A stretch of 64,000 nt of DNA, from the NCBI RefSeq assembly GCF_021389935.1, contig NZ_CP089979.1:2213001-2277000 (forward strand), given 5' to 3'. The notes below the pieces were generated by a model. The model was not told the DNA's origin. It ran no database searches and saw only the letters and a program-made list of their open reading frames with translations. The translations under genes were made by a program, and so were the position numbers. Positions 43,796 through 52,375 of this stretch are shown here, in pieces; the stretch's first letter is position 1, and each line of letters begins with the position of its first letter. This DNA is from Fulvivirga ligni. GTDB taxonomy: Bacteria; Bacteroidota; Bacteroidia; Cytophagales; Cyclobacteriaceae.

Positions 43796-44755
43796 ATGAA
43801 TTCTTATGAATATAGGGTAGAAGGGCAGTCTTTATTAAAGGGCTTTTTTAGAAAAGCACTCAGGCCGCCAAAATTATCTTCACCGTTGGTCCTTACCGTA
43901 GCAGGTCATCTGGCAATATATTTAGCTACCTATTTGGCTTATGCTCAGGTTTTTGCGTCTACGCTTAATTTTACCGTTATAGCTGTATTGATCGTTTTTC
44001 AAGTCATCTGCGATCATCTGGATGGTGAGATGGCTAGAGCTACTCATTCGGATTCAGCAATGGGCGAGTTTACAGATCACTTTTTTGAATTACTTAATCA
44101 ATGTGCTTTTGCGCTGATATTCATCTTCTTATTTAATGTAGAGCATTCGTTGGTTTATATAGTGTCGGCAATTAGTGTGGGTGCAGTAAATACTGCTAAA
44201 TACTACGACCAGTATAAAAGAAATTTATTGGTAAAAGCGAGATTAGGCTTTGCCGAAGTGAAGGTTTTAGGCGCTTTGATATTATTACTTTGCATTTTTC
44301 CGAAGGCTTATGCGTTTATCAACTTACCTGATGGTAGCTCATTTTCTGTAATAGAAGTTCTTGTGATGGCCATTAGTTTTATGAATCTAATTCAGATCAT
44401 TAGGGCATTATTAAGAATTCCACATATCTCCTATGGTATGTGGTTGTTTCAAGGCTTTCATGTTATCATAGCTGTTTTGGCTTTTCTTACTTATGACGGC
44501 CTCACTGCTATGCTGATAGTTTTTGGCTATTCTATTTTATATGTTGGGCGCTTATTGAGTGCTCAGCTTACCGATGGTGTGGAAAAGAGCCCTGATTTCT
44601 TCCTCTTGTTATTTATTGTTATCCAATACTTTACTTCATTCTTTGATAGTAGCAATACCAGATTGATTATCCTTATCTATCTAGTAGTGAATGTTTTACT
44701 CGTAGTTTTAAAAACTTACAGGGTTTTGAAGATGCATAAACAAGCTACTCAATAA
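43796..44755 (+). CDS. CDP-alcohol phosphatidyltransferase family protein (CEPT-like)
   Basis: An integral membrane protein with about eight helices. The CDP-alcohol motif D-x2-D-G-x2-A-R-x8-G-x3-D-x3-D is DHLDGEMARATHSDSAMGEF, TDHFFE: all are kept except the last Asp, which is Glu. I place the start at the ATG at 43796 (MNSYEYRVEGQSLLKG), because this N-terminus resembles the YKYxGxDxSLL start of choline/ethanolamine phosphotransferases; the frame extends upstream to a GTG at 43733. It may transfer a head group to diacylglycerol. It is divergent from the LTA-synthase-like gene. 319 aa from this start. Confidence 0.83.
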   Translation: MNSYEYRVEGQSLLKGFFRKALRPPKLSSPLVLTVAGHLAIYLATYLAYAQVFASTLNFTVIAVLIVFQVICDHLDGEMARATHSDSAMGEFTDHFFELLNQCAFALIFIFLFNVEHSLVYIVSAISVGAVNTAKYYDQYKRNLLVKARLGFAEVKVLGALILLLCIFPKAYAFINLPDGSSFSVIEVLVMAISFMNLIQIIRALLRIPHISYGMWLFQGFHVIIAVLAFLTYDGLTAMLIVFGYSILYVGRLLSAQLTDGVEKSPDFFLLLFIVIQYFTSFFDSSNTRLIILIYLVVNVLLVVLKTYRVLKMHKQATQ

Positions 44756-47609
44756 CCAATTTGGATTTATAGTTTATGTTATCACCTGAAATGGTGTAGA
44801 TATACAGGCCTTTCTGTATTCCATCTAATGGTACAAACTCTCTTTCTGAAAGTAATGTAGTAGCAAATACCTGTTGGCCTTGAGTGTTGTAAAGGCGTAA
44901 AATATATTTATCACCCGGATTATATTTAGTATAGACTGATATGGCCTGCTGTTCCTGTACCGGGTTAGGGAAAATGAGTACAGGTTGGTCAGAAAGGAAG
45001 TAAACCAGCGCTTCTTCACTCATAACTTCCAGACCCGAGTTGAGCGTAATGATTGCTCTATATCTACTCAATCCTTGGATTGGGTTTGAATCAGTATAAG
45101 ATATGGTGGTGCCATCTGGAGATAGAGTGGAGATGTTGGTAAATTCTGAGCCATCAGCCCTCTGGAAAGTGATTTCTTTTACATTATAGGTGGTTCCAAT
45201 GCTTAAAGTGAGGTTCACCAGCTCGTTTTGCTGGTCTTCAAGTGCTAAAAAGCTTCCCAGGTAGCAATCAACCCCTTGAATTCTATAGTCGAAAACAGCA
45301 TTTTGAGCGCCTTCATATTCGTTTGACAGCACGGGTCGAATAGAGAATAAATTTTGATCATAATCGGATTTGCTAAACATGAAGGCAGTATCGCTAGTGG
45401 TAGCAATGGTTTCTAAATATTGTTCTCCAAGTGTGTAAATGTTGTAACGCTCCACTCCGGATTGATTGTTCCAGATTAGCAATACACTATCTGCGCAGTT
45501 GAAGCCCACCTGAGCCTCAATAGGCCGTGAAATGGTGAAGGTGGGGGAGGTGAATGAGGCTTCGGTGGTAACTATGCGTGCCTGAGCTAGAGTATTTACC
45601 TTCGGAGGAGTCCATTGATAAAAGCCTTTTTTCAGATCAACTTGATTGTCAATGATCGACCAGTTGGCGCCATTATCATAACTGATTTCTAAAGTGCCAT
45701 TATCTGTAAAAGTAGATTCCCATCGAAAGTATGAAAGCTGATCATAGGCAGGCATGTTATCACTGGCGGTTGGGTAAACCCACTCAAAAGAGCTTTCATA
45801 ATCCCACTGATATATAAGGTGAAACCTTTGACTACTAAGAGCGTGGATGCTGTTCACCTTAATTGAGTAATCACCACTTTCAGGCTTACTGATGGTGATC
45901 TGCTCCATGTTATTTAAATGATCTTCCATTCTTTTGGCGGGTAAAGCCAGAGAGTCGTTATGAGGGTAGCTATTTAATACCCAGGGCAACCATGTTTCAC
46001 CCCCGAACTCTAAAGATAAGTCAAGGTCGTTGACTAAAGCTTTATCTGCATTTACTGTAGCGGCAGGATCATTCCAGATGAGCATGAGTTTGAGGTTTCT
46101 GGCATTTTCAGGCATGTTAAGTACAAAAGTCTTTTCATCATCAGGAGGCATCTCATCACTTGTAAAACTTTGATTCTTAATAACTTCCACTGCTCTTTTG
46201 GAATTGACGCTCCCAAAGCCTGATTTAAAATCAATACCTTCAGGACCAGCCTCATCTGCACTATTAAGTAAAATGCCTTTTATTAAAGAGGCCTCTGGAA
46301 TTGCGTCATATTCACTAACGTAGTGCTCTTGCAATGTAGTGGCAATGCCGCTTACCAGTGCTGAGGCTGACGAAGAACCAAAGGTGCTATAGGCAGAAAT
46401 TTCTGGTTTAATACGTCCATCATAAGCAGGACCTCTTGAAACATAGGGGTCGGGTTTATAAGTGGTATCTACTGAGGCTACCGTGATTATGTTTTTAGCC
46501 ATTTTAAAATTGCCCGTTAGGTTGGCGTAGTTGGTGGTACCAGCATAGGTGTATACCGTGTCGCTCGCAGAACCATTATTCCCGGCTGAGAAAATATGAA
46601 GGATTTCGGGGTTATTATGAGAGAATAGGTCGTACGCTTCAGCTTCTGCGCCATAAAAATTCTCCAGTTGTGTGCCATAAGAGTGGTTTTGTAAATAAAT
46701 ACCCCTGCTGCTGAAATACTCAAGATCATCCGGAAAGATATTATCGTAGCTAGATGAGAAAAGCTCTGCGCCGTAGGCTACTCCTTTACTTTTAGGAGAG
46801 GTGTTACCTGCACCGGCTAGAATAGTGCCCATTTCAGTGGCATGTCTTGATTGGGTTTCGGTATTAGTATTTTGCACCCTGCCCAATAAATCGATATCTG
46901 TTAGATCCATACCCTGCTCTTTTATAGAAACGTGCTGTCCCACGCCTATGAAGTTGGGGTATTTATCATGATTGTAGCTTACTTTATTCACTGATAAGTT
47001 CAGGTCTATTACTGAAGTCTCATCCTTGGGAGTGCCATAAGAAGGATTAATAAAGATCACATCATCATTAGTGACCAGCGATTTTAAAAAATTGTCATCT
47101 TTAATAATTACTCTAAATGTATTAGTTTTTTTGTATTCTTCTATAATCTCTATGTATTTGGAATCTAGCCAAGTTTCCTTACATTTTTCGAAATTTCTCA
47201 CATTGATAATAAAAGAATTAAAAAGAGAATTTTCTATACTATTTACATGCTTCTTGGTGAATTTCCAACGATTGTTGGCTGGTCCAATTATGTGATTGAT
47301 TTTCAGTCGATTATAAATATAGGAGGCTTTAATGTAAATAATGCTGTATGCGTTGTTAAGCTGTCGGCTAAGCTCTATTTCTTCAGAATTTATAAGATCT
47401 CGCTCCTGCTTTAAGGTGTGCTGAAGGATGTAGTAACCCGGTTTAAATCCATCTATTTTAGTGTTTTCGCTGCTTTTTATCTGTTCGAAGGCTTCTTTGT
47501 TAAGATAGGCTTTCCAGTAGGTTGAGTCTTGAATTTGAGCAAAAGTGTCATTGGTAAAAATGCTCACAAGAGCAGTCAATAATAACAATTTCAATATTGT
47601 ATGAAACAT
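44745..47609 (-). CDS. Secreted S8 subtilase-like protein with T9SS sorting domain
   Basis: 954 aa. A signal peptide precedes a pro-region (about 25-210), a subtilase domain (220-480), a beta-sandwich region and Fn3-like modules, and a T9SS type-A sorting domain (about 870-954: FPNPVQEQQ, RLYNTQGQQV, GLYIYTI, KLVIE). Subtilase residues are His256 (RHATEMGTILAG), oxyanion Asn344 and Ser413 (FGSSSASALVSG). The catalytic Asp position reads Glu231 (SIKEQGMDLTDIDLLGRV) where subtilases have DTG. Activity may be altered or lost. The product would be exported through T9SS to the surface. Convergent with the phosphotransferase gene, 11 bp overlap. Confidence 0.9.
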   Translation of the reverse strand: MFHTILKLLLLTALVSIFTNDTFAQIQDSTYWKAYLNKEAFEQIKSSENTKIDGFKPGYYILQHTLKQERDLINSEEIELSRQLNNAYSIIYIKASYIYNRLKINHIIGPANNRWKFTKKHVNSIENSLFNSFIINVRNFEKCKETWLDSKYIEIIEEYKKTNTFRVIIKDDNFLKSLVTNDDVIFINPSYGTPKDETSVIDLNLSVNKVSYNHDKYPNFIGVGQHVSIKEQGMDLTDIDLLGRVQNTNTETQSRHATEMGTILAGAGNTSPKSKGVAYGAELFSSSYDNIFPDDLEYFSSRGIYLQNHSYGTQLENFYGAEAEAYDLFSHNNPEILHIFSAGNNGSASDTVYTYAGTTNYANLTGNFKMAKNIITVASVDTTYKPDPYVSRGPAYDGRIKPEISAYSTFGSSSASALVSGIATTLQEHYVSEYDAIPEASLIKGILLNSADEAGPEGIDFKSGFGSVNSKRAVEVIKNQSFTSDEMPPDDEKTFVLNMPENARNLKLMLIWNDPAATVNADKALVNDLDLSLEFGGETWLPWVLNSYPHNDSLALPAKRMEDHLNNMEQITISKPESGDYSIKVNSIHALSSQRFHLIYQWDYESSFEWVYPTASDNMPAYDQLSYFRWESTFTDNGTLEISYDNGANWSIIDNQVDLKKGFYQWTPPKVNTLAQARIVTTEASFTSPTFTISRPIEAQVGFNCADSVLLIWNNQSGVERYNIYTLGEQYLETIATTSDTAFMFSKSDYDQNLFSIRPVLSNEYEGAQNAVFDYRIQGVDCYLGSFLALEDQQNELVNLTLSIGTTYNVKEITFQRADGSEFTNISTLSPDGTTISYTDSNPIQGLSRYRAIITLNSGLEVMSEEALVYFLSDQPVLIFPNPVQEQQAISVYTKYNPGDKYILRLYNTQGQQVFATTLLSEREFVPLDGIQKGLYIYTISGDNINYKSKLVIE

Positions 47610-47777
47610 ATATAATGATGGGAAAATATGGGTTAGATTGATGATTAAATATTATTAAATAATTATCAGATTACTTTCTAATATTTATCATTTTATTACA
47701 TGATTAATTTAATGTTAATAAAGCGATTTTTATTGGGCTAAACCTTTGGCTACCTTGCGGCTGCAGAAATGCAATTC

Positions 47778-47788
47778 AACCTAAACCA
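47778..47788 (+). promoter_or_regulatory. AACCTAAACCA leader, copy 1
   Basis: This 11-bp word stands exactly 7 bp before the ATG of the first M57 gene. The same word with the same spacing precedes the two paralogues. It may be a translation signal or part of the promoter. Confidence 0.65.
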
Positions 47789-47795
47789 AATTTTT

Positions 47796-48599
47796 ATGAA
47801 ATCAAACATTTTCAAAGCAGGGATGCTTTCTGCATTCCTACTTGGTAGCGCTATGGTTTTCACTTCTTGTGAAGATGCTACCGAAGCAACCCCAGAAGTA
47901 AATCAAGGAGACGAAATTTCTGCATCTGTTTTGCAGAGATTGGAAGATTTACAATTCAATACCGAAGGTATTAAAAAAGTGGGTGATGATTACCTTGTAG
48001 AAGGTGATATGATCATTACTCCTGAGGCATTAGCTAATATGGCTGAGCCTACTATTGTGGAAGGTCCACAAGGAGAGCAGTACAGAACTTATAACCTGGT
48101 AAGTACTCCTAGAACTATCAGAGTTAGAGGTTATGGTCTTAATAGCACTATGAGTCAAGGTCTTGATATGGCCATTGCTAATTATAATGCTTTAAACATC
48201 GGCTTAACTTTCGTTAGAACTACTGGTAGCTATGATATTCTTGTAAGAAGTTCAGGTAGCGGTGCTGGTGGTGTAGCTGGTTTCCCTACAGGAAATGGTG
48301 CACCTTACAACAGTGTTAACGTTTATCCTGGTACTGCTAGCTACGGTGTAAATGTGGTAGAGCACGTAATGACTCACGAAATGGGTCATTGCTTAGGTCT
48401 ACGTCACACAGATTATATGAACAGATCTTATAGCTGTGGATCAGGTGGTAACGAAGGTTCTGGTGGTGTTGGAGCAGTTAACATCCCAGGTACTCCTACA
48501 GGTATCGATTCGCAGTCTATCATGCTATCTTGCTTCAGCGCTAATGAGGACGGTGAGTTCTCTTACTATGACAGAGTAGCTTTAGAATATTTATATTAA
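47796..48599 (+). CDS. M57 family metallopeptidase lipoprotein, paralogue 1
   Basis: 267 aa from the ATG at 47796. A lipoprotein signal ends VFTSC, followed by acidic residues (EDATEATPE), a pattern linked to surface display in Bacteroidota. The C-terminal part is a zinc peptidase with HEMGHCLGLRH (HExxHxxGxxH), preceded by the family motif SSGSGAGGVAGFPTG. The segment between the lipid anchor and the catalytic domain (LQRLEDLQFNTEGI, DDYLVEGDMIITPE) looks like a propeptide. Probably a surface or periplasmic protease. The upstream in-frame ATG at 47769 is rejected because all three paralogues start 7 bp after the shared leader. Followed by its own terminator. Confidence 0.9.
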   Translation: MKSNIFKAGMLSAFLLGSAMVFTSCEDATEATPEVNQGDEISASVLQRLEDLQFNTEGIKKVGDDYLVEGDMIITPEALANMAEPTIVEGPQGEQYRTYNLVSTPRTIRVRGYGLNSTMSQGLDMAIANYNALNIGLTFVRTTGSYDILVRSSGSGAGGVAGFPTGNGAPYNSVNVYPGTASYGVNVVEHVMTHEMGHCLGLRHTDYMNRSYSCGSGGNEGSGGVGAVNIPGTPTGIDSQSIMLSCFSANEDGEFSYYDRVALEYLY

Positions 48600-48638
48600 T
48601 AGTTTAACCCATCATTAATCATTGAATTGTATTTCTGC

Positions 48639-48666
48639 AAGCCAGAGCGTTAGCTCTGGCTTTTTT
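48639..48666 (+). terminator. Rho-independent terminator after M57 paralogue 1
   Basis: AAGCCAGAGC pairs with GCTCTGGCTT around GTTA and is followed by T residues. It means each M57 gene probably has its own transcript. Confidence 0.92.
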
Positions 48667-48902
48667 GCTTGTGTAATTAATTACTCCTGTTTAAAGTAAT
48701 TACCTTTTTTTATAAAGCATTCTGACTTTTTTAAAGGATGCAATATCTTATATAAAATTGTGACCTACTGAGGATGAAATGATTAGCATATTCTGATGAA
48801 TGCATGATGTAATTTTCATGCCGTATCTGCCAAATGACTTTTGTGATGAAAGTGGTTTTAAAAAGGCGTTTGAAATGAATATTTTATTTCAAGTTTATTT
48901 TT
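48667..48902. other. AT-rich intergenic gap between M57 paralogues 1 and 2
   Basis: No gene, repeat or hairpin seen. It must contain the promoter of the second paralogue, but no convincing -33/-7 pair could be assigned. Confidence 0.5.
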
Positions 48903-48913
48903 AACCTAAACCA
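48903..48913 (+). promoter_or_regulatory. AACCTAAACCA leader, copy 2
   Basis: Identical 11-bp word, again exactly 7 bp before the ATG (48921) of the second M57 gene. Confidence 0.65.
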
Positions 48914-48920
48914 TAAAGTC

Positions 48921-49721
48921 ATGATAAAAGTATCATTGAAATCCGGACTCGTAATTGTAAGTCTGGTAGTTGTCAACTTCATTTTCTCCTCATGTTCAGA
49001 TCCTGCAGTGGAGGAGCCTGTTATGTCGCAAAACGATATTCCTGAATCTATTATTAAGAAACTGGAAGAACTCCATTTTGATACTTCTGATATAATGCGG
49101 CATGGAGATGATTACTTGGTGGAAGGAGATATGGTTTTTTCTGAGGAAATGATTGACGCCCTTTATGAAGAGACTATTAGTGACGTAAATGGCGAACATT
49201 ATTATTCATGCACGGCAGGGATTGTTTCTCATCCAAGAGTAATTACTATAAGGGGTTATAGTCTAAATAGTACTATGAACAGTGCTTTAAATCTCGCCAT
49301 ATCCAGATACAATGCATTAGGACTGGAAATTTCCTTTCTTCGAGTTACGGGTGCTGCTGACATAACTGTATACAGTAGTGGTAGTGGTGCAGGTGGCGTG
49401 GCAGGTTTTCCTTCAGGGGGTAATCCATATCCTTATATCAATGTTTTGCCTGGCACTACCAGTTATGGAATGAATGTAACTACTCATGTTATGGTGCATG
49501 AAATTGGTCATTCTATAGGTATTAGACATACTGATTGGTTTAATCGTTCTTATAGTTGTGGATCAGGTGGCAACGAGGGTGACGGAGGTGTGGGTGCTTG
49601 CCATGTTCCTGGCACACCTACAACTTATGACAGCCGATCGGTTTTTCTTTCATGTTTTTCAGCAAATGCTACTGGGCAATTTTCATATTATGATGAGATC
49701 TTATTGCATTACTTGTACTAA
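48921..49721 (+). CDS. M57 family metallopeptidase lipoprotein, paralogue 2
   Basis: 266 aa. Lipoprotein signal ending FSSC, then the same layout as its neighbours: propeptide-like segment with DIMRHGDDYLVEGDM, the SGSGAGGVAGFPSGG motif and zinc site HEIGHSIGIRH. It is nearest to paralogue 3, with which it shares that first segment without change. The C-terminus LLHYLY matches the EYLY and QWLY ends of the others. It has no clear T-rich terminator, only a long-loop inverted repeat (AAAAGATGATA, about 49800-49860). Confidence 0.9.
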   Translation: MIKVSLKSGLVIVSLVVVNFIFSSCSDPAVEEPVMSQNDIPESIIKKLEELHFDTSDIMRHGDDYLVEGDMVFSEEMIDALYEETISDVNGEHYYSCTAGIVSHPRVITIRGYSLNSTMNSALNLAISRYNALGLEISFLRVTGAADITVYSSGSGAGGVAGFPSGGNPYPYINVLPGTTSYGMNVTTHVMVHEIGHSIGIRHTDWFNRSYSCGSGGNEGDGGVGACHVPGTPTTYDSRSVFLSCFSANATGQFSYYDEILLHYLY

Positions 49722-49976
49722 ACATGTTAATGGAATAAAATGAGTGTAATAAATCACCATTATTTAAAGTCATAAACCATCATAGGTCAGGAAATCTCAT
49801 AAAAGATGATATGTATAAGATTACTTATTTTCATAAATCACTTACTATCATCTTTTTATATTTTTAGAGAGGTGATTCCATGTAATTTTGGTTAATTCTT
49901 GTGTGTATGATTTTTGAGGGAAAATTCGATTTCAATTGGTTTTTTGATTAGGTACCTTATTATCAAATTATTTTAC

Positions 49977-49987
49977 AACCTAAACCA
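49977..49987 (+). promoter_or_regulatory. AACCTAAACCA leader, copy 3
   Basis: Identical word, exactly 7 bp before the ATG at 49995 of the third M57 gene. This fixes that start and rules out the upstream in-frame codon at 49914. Confidence 0.65.
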
Positions 49988-49994
49988 AAAAACC

Positions 49995-50792
49995 ATGATG
50001 AAAAAATCATTCAGATCTGGTATGGCATTCCTATGTCTTGTGGGATGCAGCTTTCTAAACTTTTCTTGTAATGATCCTGCTGCCGAAGAGGTAGAAGTAA
50101 ACAGAGAAGAAATTCCGGAATCCATCATTCAAAAACTTACGGAGCTTCACTTTGATACTTCTGATATTATGAGGCATGGAGACGATTATCTCGTAGAGGG
50201 TGATATGATATTTAGTCCTGAACAGATAAATCAGTTGTACGAAGATAGAATCGTAAATGCTAAGGATGAGCAATACTATACTTGTAATACAGGTATTGCT
50301 AGTTCAGGGACTATTACTGTTAGAGGTTATGGTCTAAATAGCACTATGAGCACAGGCTTAGATTGGGCCATTGCTAACTATAATCGAATAAATTTAACTA
50401 TTCAGTTAGTTAGAGTAAATGGTAGTGCTGATATTACTGTGTACAGTAGCGGTAGCGGTGCTGGTGGTGTAGCTGGATTCCCTAGTGGAGGAAATCCATA
50501 TCCATATGTAAATGTGTATCCCGGTACTGCTAGTTATGGTACTAATGTGGTAGAGCATGTGATGACTCACGAAATTGGTCACTGTCTTGGCCTTAGACAT
50601 ACAGACTGGTTTAACCGTGCTTACAGCTGTGGTTCTGGAGGTAGTGAGGGTACAGGTAGCTATGGAGCTTGTCATATACCTGGGACTCCAACAGGTGTAG
50701 ATCCTAACTCAATTATGCTTTCTTGCTTCAGTGCCAGCGAAGATGGAGAGTTTTCAAATTATGACGTTATCGGGCTGCAGTGGCTATACTAA
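49995..50792 (+). CDS. M57 family metallopeptidase lipoprotein, paralogue 3
   Basis: 265 aa from the ATG at 49995. Lipoprotein signal MMKKSFRSGMAFLCLVGCSF leads to the lipobox region FLNFSC; the +2 residue is Asn. Zinc motif HEIGHCLGLRH, SGSGAGGVAGFPSGG loop, and four late cysteines (YSCGSGG, GACHIPG, LSCFSAS) shared with the others. Three in-line copies with the same leader argue for local duplication with retained expression. Followed by a strong terminator. Confidence 0.9.
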   Translation: MMKKSFRSGMAFLCLVGCSFLNFSCNDPAAEEVEVNREEIPESIIQKLTELHFDTSDIMRHGDDYLVEGDMIFSPEQINQLYEDRIVNAKDEQYYTCNTGIASSGTITVRGYGLNSTMSTGLDWAIANYNRINLTIQLVRVNGSADITVYSSGSGAGGVAGFPSGGNPYPYVNVYPGTASYGTNVVEHVMTHEIGHCLGLRHTDWFNRAYSCGSGGSEGTGSYGACHIPGTPTGVDPNSIMLSCFSASEDGEFSNYDVIGLQWLY

Positions 50793-50814
50793 TCCACTAG
50801 TCTGATTTAGAGAT

Positions 50815-50872
50815 AAGAAGCTGTTTCAGAGGTGATTAAGTTTTTTTCCTGATGAAGCAGCTTCTTTTTTAT
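50815..50872 (+). terminator. Terminator after M57 paralogue 3
   Basis: AAGAAGCTG continues as TTTCA, which pairs with TGAAGCAGCTTCTT (one G-T pair) and is followed by a T run. The loop is about 25 nt. Confidence 0.85.
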
Positions 50873-50878
50873 TTAATT

Positions 50879-50938
50879 AATGTTTGAACATTGAATTAAT
50901 TTTTCTAACTTCGTTTTATAATAATGTTTAAACATTGA
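50879..50938 (+). promoter_or_regulatory. Paired palindromic operators around the yceI promoter
   Basis: AATGTTTGAACATTGA (50879-50894) and AATGTTTAAACATTGA (50923-50938) are 44 bp apart, centre to centre. Each is a 14-bp palindrome; the second is perfect. Between them TTG (50884-50886), a 19-bp spacer and TAACTTCG (50906-50913) form a plausible Bacteroidota promoter. The first site covers the -33 element and the second lies after the start point. This is the classic layout for repression by a dimeric regulator (MarR or HxlR-like). No such regulator gene is nearby. Confidence 0.7.
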
Positions 50939-50962
50939 TTTTGAAATTTAAAGAATTATAAA

Positions 50963-51487
50963 ATGGAAACTCTAGTTAAAACTACATGGGCGATTGACCC
51001 AACACACTCTGAAGTAAGCTTTAAAGTAAAGCATATGATGATCTCCACCGTAACAGGACATTTTGAAAGTTTTAGTGGTACAGTAGAAACGGAAAATGAA
51101 CAATTTACAGATGCTAATGTGGAATTTACAATTGATGTGGATTCTATCAATACCAAAAATGCAGACAGAGATGGTCACTTAAAATCTGAAGACTTCTTTG
51201 CTGCTGATCAGCATCCTAAAATTTCATTTAAATCTAAGTCTTTTGATGGTTCTACTTTAGTGGGAGACTTGACTATCAGAGATATAACTAAGGAAGTGGC
51301 TTTAGATGTAGACTTTAACGGAGTTGCTGTAGATCCTTACGGACAGACCAAAGCAGGCTTTGAGGTAGAGGGCAAAATAAACCGAAAAGACTTTGGTTTA
51401 TCATGGAGCGCAGTAACGGAAGCAGGAAATATTGTGGTTTCAGATACTGTAAAGCTGGTAATGAGCGTTCAGTTTATTAAGCAGTAA
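50963..51487 (+). CDS. YceI family protein (cytoplasmic form)
   Basis: 174 aa. The YceI lipocalin-like barrel (TWAIDPTHSEVSFKVKHMMI at the start, VDSINTKNADRDGHLKSEDFF near residue 55, FGLSWSAVTEAGNIVVSDTV near the end) binds isoprenoid-type lipids. There is no signal peptide. It is expressed from the promoter with twin operators just upstream. A second, exported YceI-type protein is encoded convergently. Confidence 0.93.
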   Translation: METLVKTTWAIDPTHSEVSFKVKHMMISTVTGHFESFSGTVETENEQFTDANVEFTIDVDSINTKNADRDGHLKSEDFFAADQHPKISFKSKSFDGSTLVGDLTIRDITKEVALDVDFNGVAVDPYGQTKAGFEVEGKINRKDFGLSWSAVTEAGNIVVSDTVKLVMSVQFIKQ

Positions 51488-51512
51488 ATGAAAGTTACGG
51501 TTTTGATGTAAA

Positions 51513-51556
51513 CAAAGAGGTTGTATCCATATTAGTTTGATACAACCTCTTGTTTT
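51513..51556. terminator. Terminator between the two YceI-type genes
   Basis: CAAAGAGGTTGTATC pairs with GATACAACCTCTTG over at least 13 bp around an 11-nt loop. T residues follow on the plus strand, and the hairpin sits at the end of the convergent lipoprotein gene. Confidence 0.88.
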
Positions 51557-51557
51557 A

Positions 51558-52196
51558 TTATTTCTTCTCGAAGTTGATTTCAGCTTCTAAAGCCACTTCA
51601 CTCCATGTTTTGCTTACACCGTCAGGACCAGTGTGCAGGTCTTTGCAAGCATTGTTAATTGATTCTACCGCTGCAGTAGCATCCCAATCTTCCAGGTTCA
51701 TTACACCTTTAAAGCTATAGTAAGTCTCTGACGTTACTTCATAAGTGAAAGGAACACTCACTGTTTTGTCATTTAAAGTAATGTCTACCACGCAGGTTTT
51801 GTCATCATTTAATTTGAAAGTTCCAGATATGGCATCAGTATTTGCCATAGCTCCGAAGAAGTGCTCTATAATTTTTGGATCTCTTGTACCTGTAGCATCA
51901 TTGGTAAATAAGCTTTTTACAGGGATATTGAATTCAGTTCCATCTAAGGCTTCCAACGGCGTGGCGGCTTCCTTAGTATTAGAGATTTCTACGGTTTTAA
52001 AAGTACCGCCAACAGGTTTTTTCTCAGTGGTCTTGTAGGCTGTAAATTTAACTTCCGCTGACGACTTTATCAGTGAATACTGTGTAGCGGTAGCTGTAGT
52101 ATCTTTTTCTGAAGTGTCGGCATCTTCTTTCTTAGGTGAGTTACAGCTGGCAGCTACAACTATGAAGCCTAGAAAAATCATTGATAATCTTTTCAT
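51558..52196 (-). CDS. YceI-like domain lipoprotein
   Basis: 212 aa. Lipobox VVAASC (Cys18), acidic linker (PKKEDADTSEKDTT), then a YceI-like barrel: YSLIKSSAEVKFTAYKTTEK, FNIPVKSLFTNDATGTRDPKI, HFFGAM. Probably anchored in the envelope with a hydrophobic ligand. It lies tail-to-tail with the cytoplasmic YceI gene and shares its terminator. Confidence 0.85.
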   Translation of the reverse strand: MKRLSMIFLGFIVVAASCNSPKKEDADTSEKDTTATATQYSLIKSSAEVKFTAYKTTEKKPVGGTFKTVEISNTKEAATPLEALDGTEFNIPVKSLFTNDATGTRDPKIIEHFFGAMANTDAISGTFKLNDDKTCVVDITLNDKTVSVPFTYEVTSETYYSFKGVMNLEDWDATAAVESINNACKDLHTGPDGVSKTWSEVALEAEINFEKK

Positions 52197-52375
52197 GTGA
52201 TCTGATTTTGAAATGATAGTTTATGAATAATAAGCGATATGACTTGGTAAGTCTTATTACGCAAAGCTATTTCATAAAAATGATCATCAATATTATTTGG
52301 TCATATAAATGGTCAATTTTATATCAGTCGGGCATGAGGTGGATCAGTGGAACTATAAATCGATTTTTGGTAGGC

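Noticed and set aside
47769-47795. Earlier in-frame ATG for M57 paralogue 1
   Set aside because: It would place the leader word AACCTAAACCA inside the gene; the ATG after it matches both paralogues.
49914-49994. Upstream start for M57 paralogue 3
   Set aside because: Same reason; the extra 27 residues would spoil the lipoprotein signal peptide.
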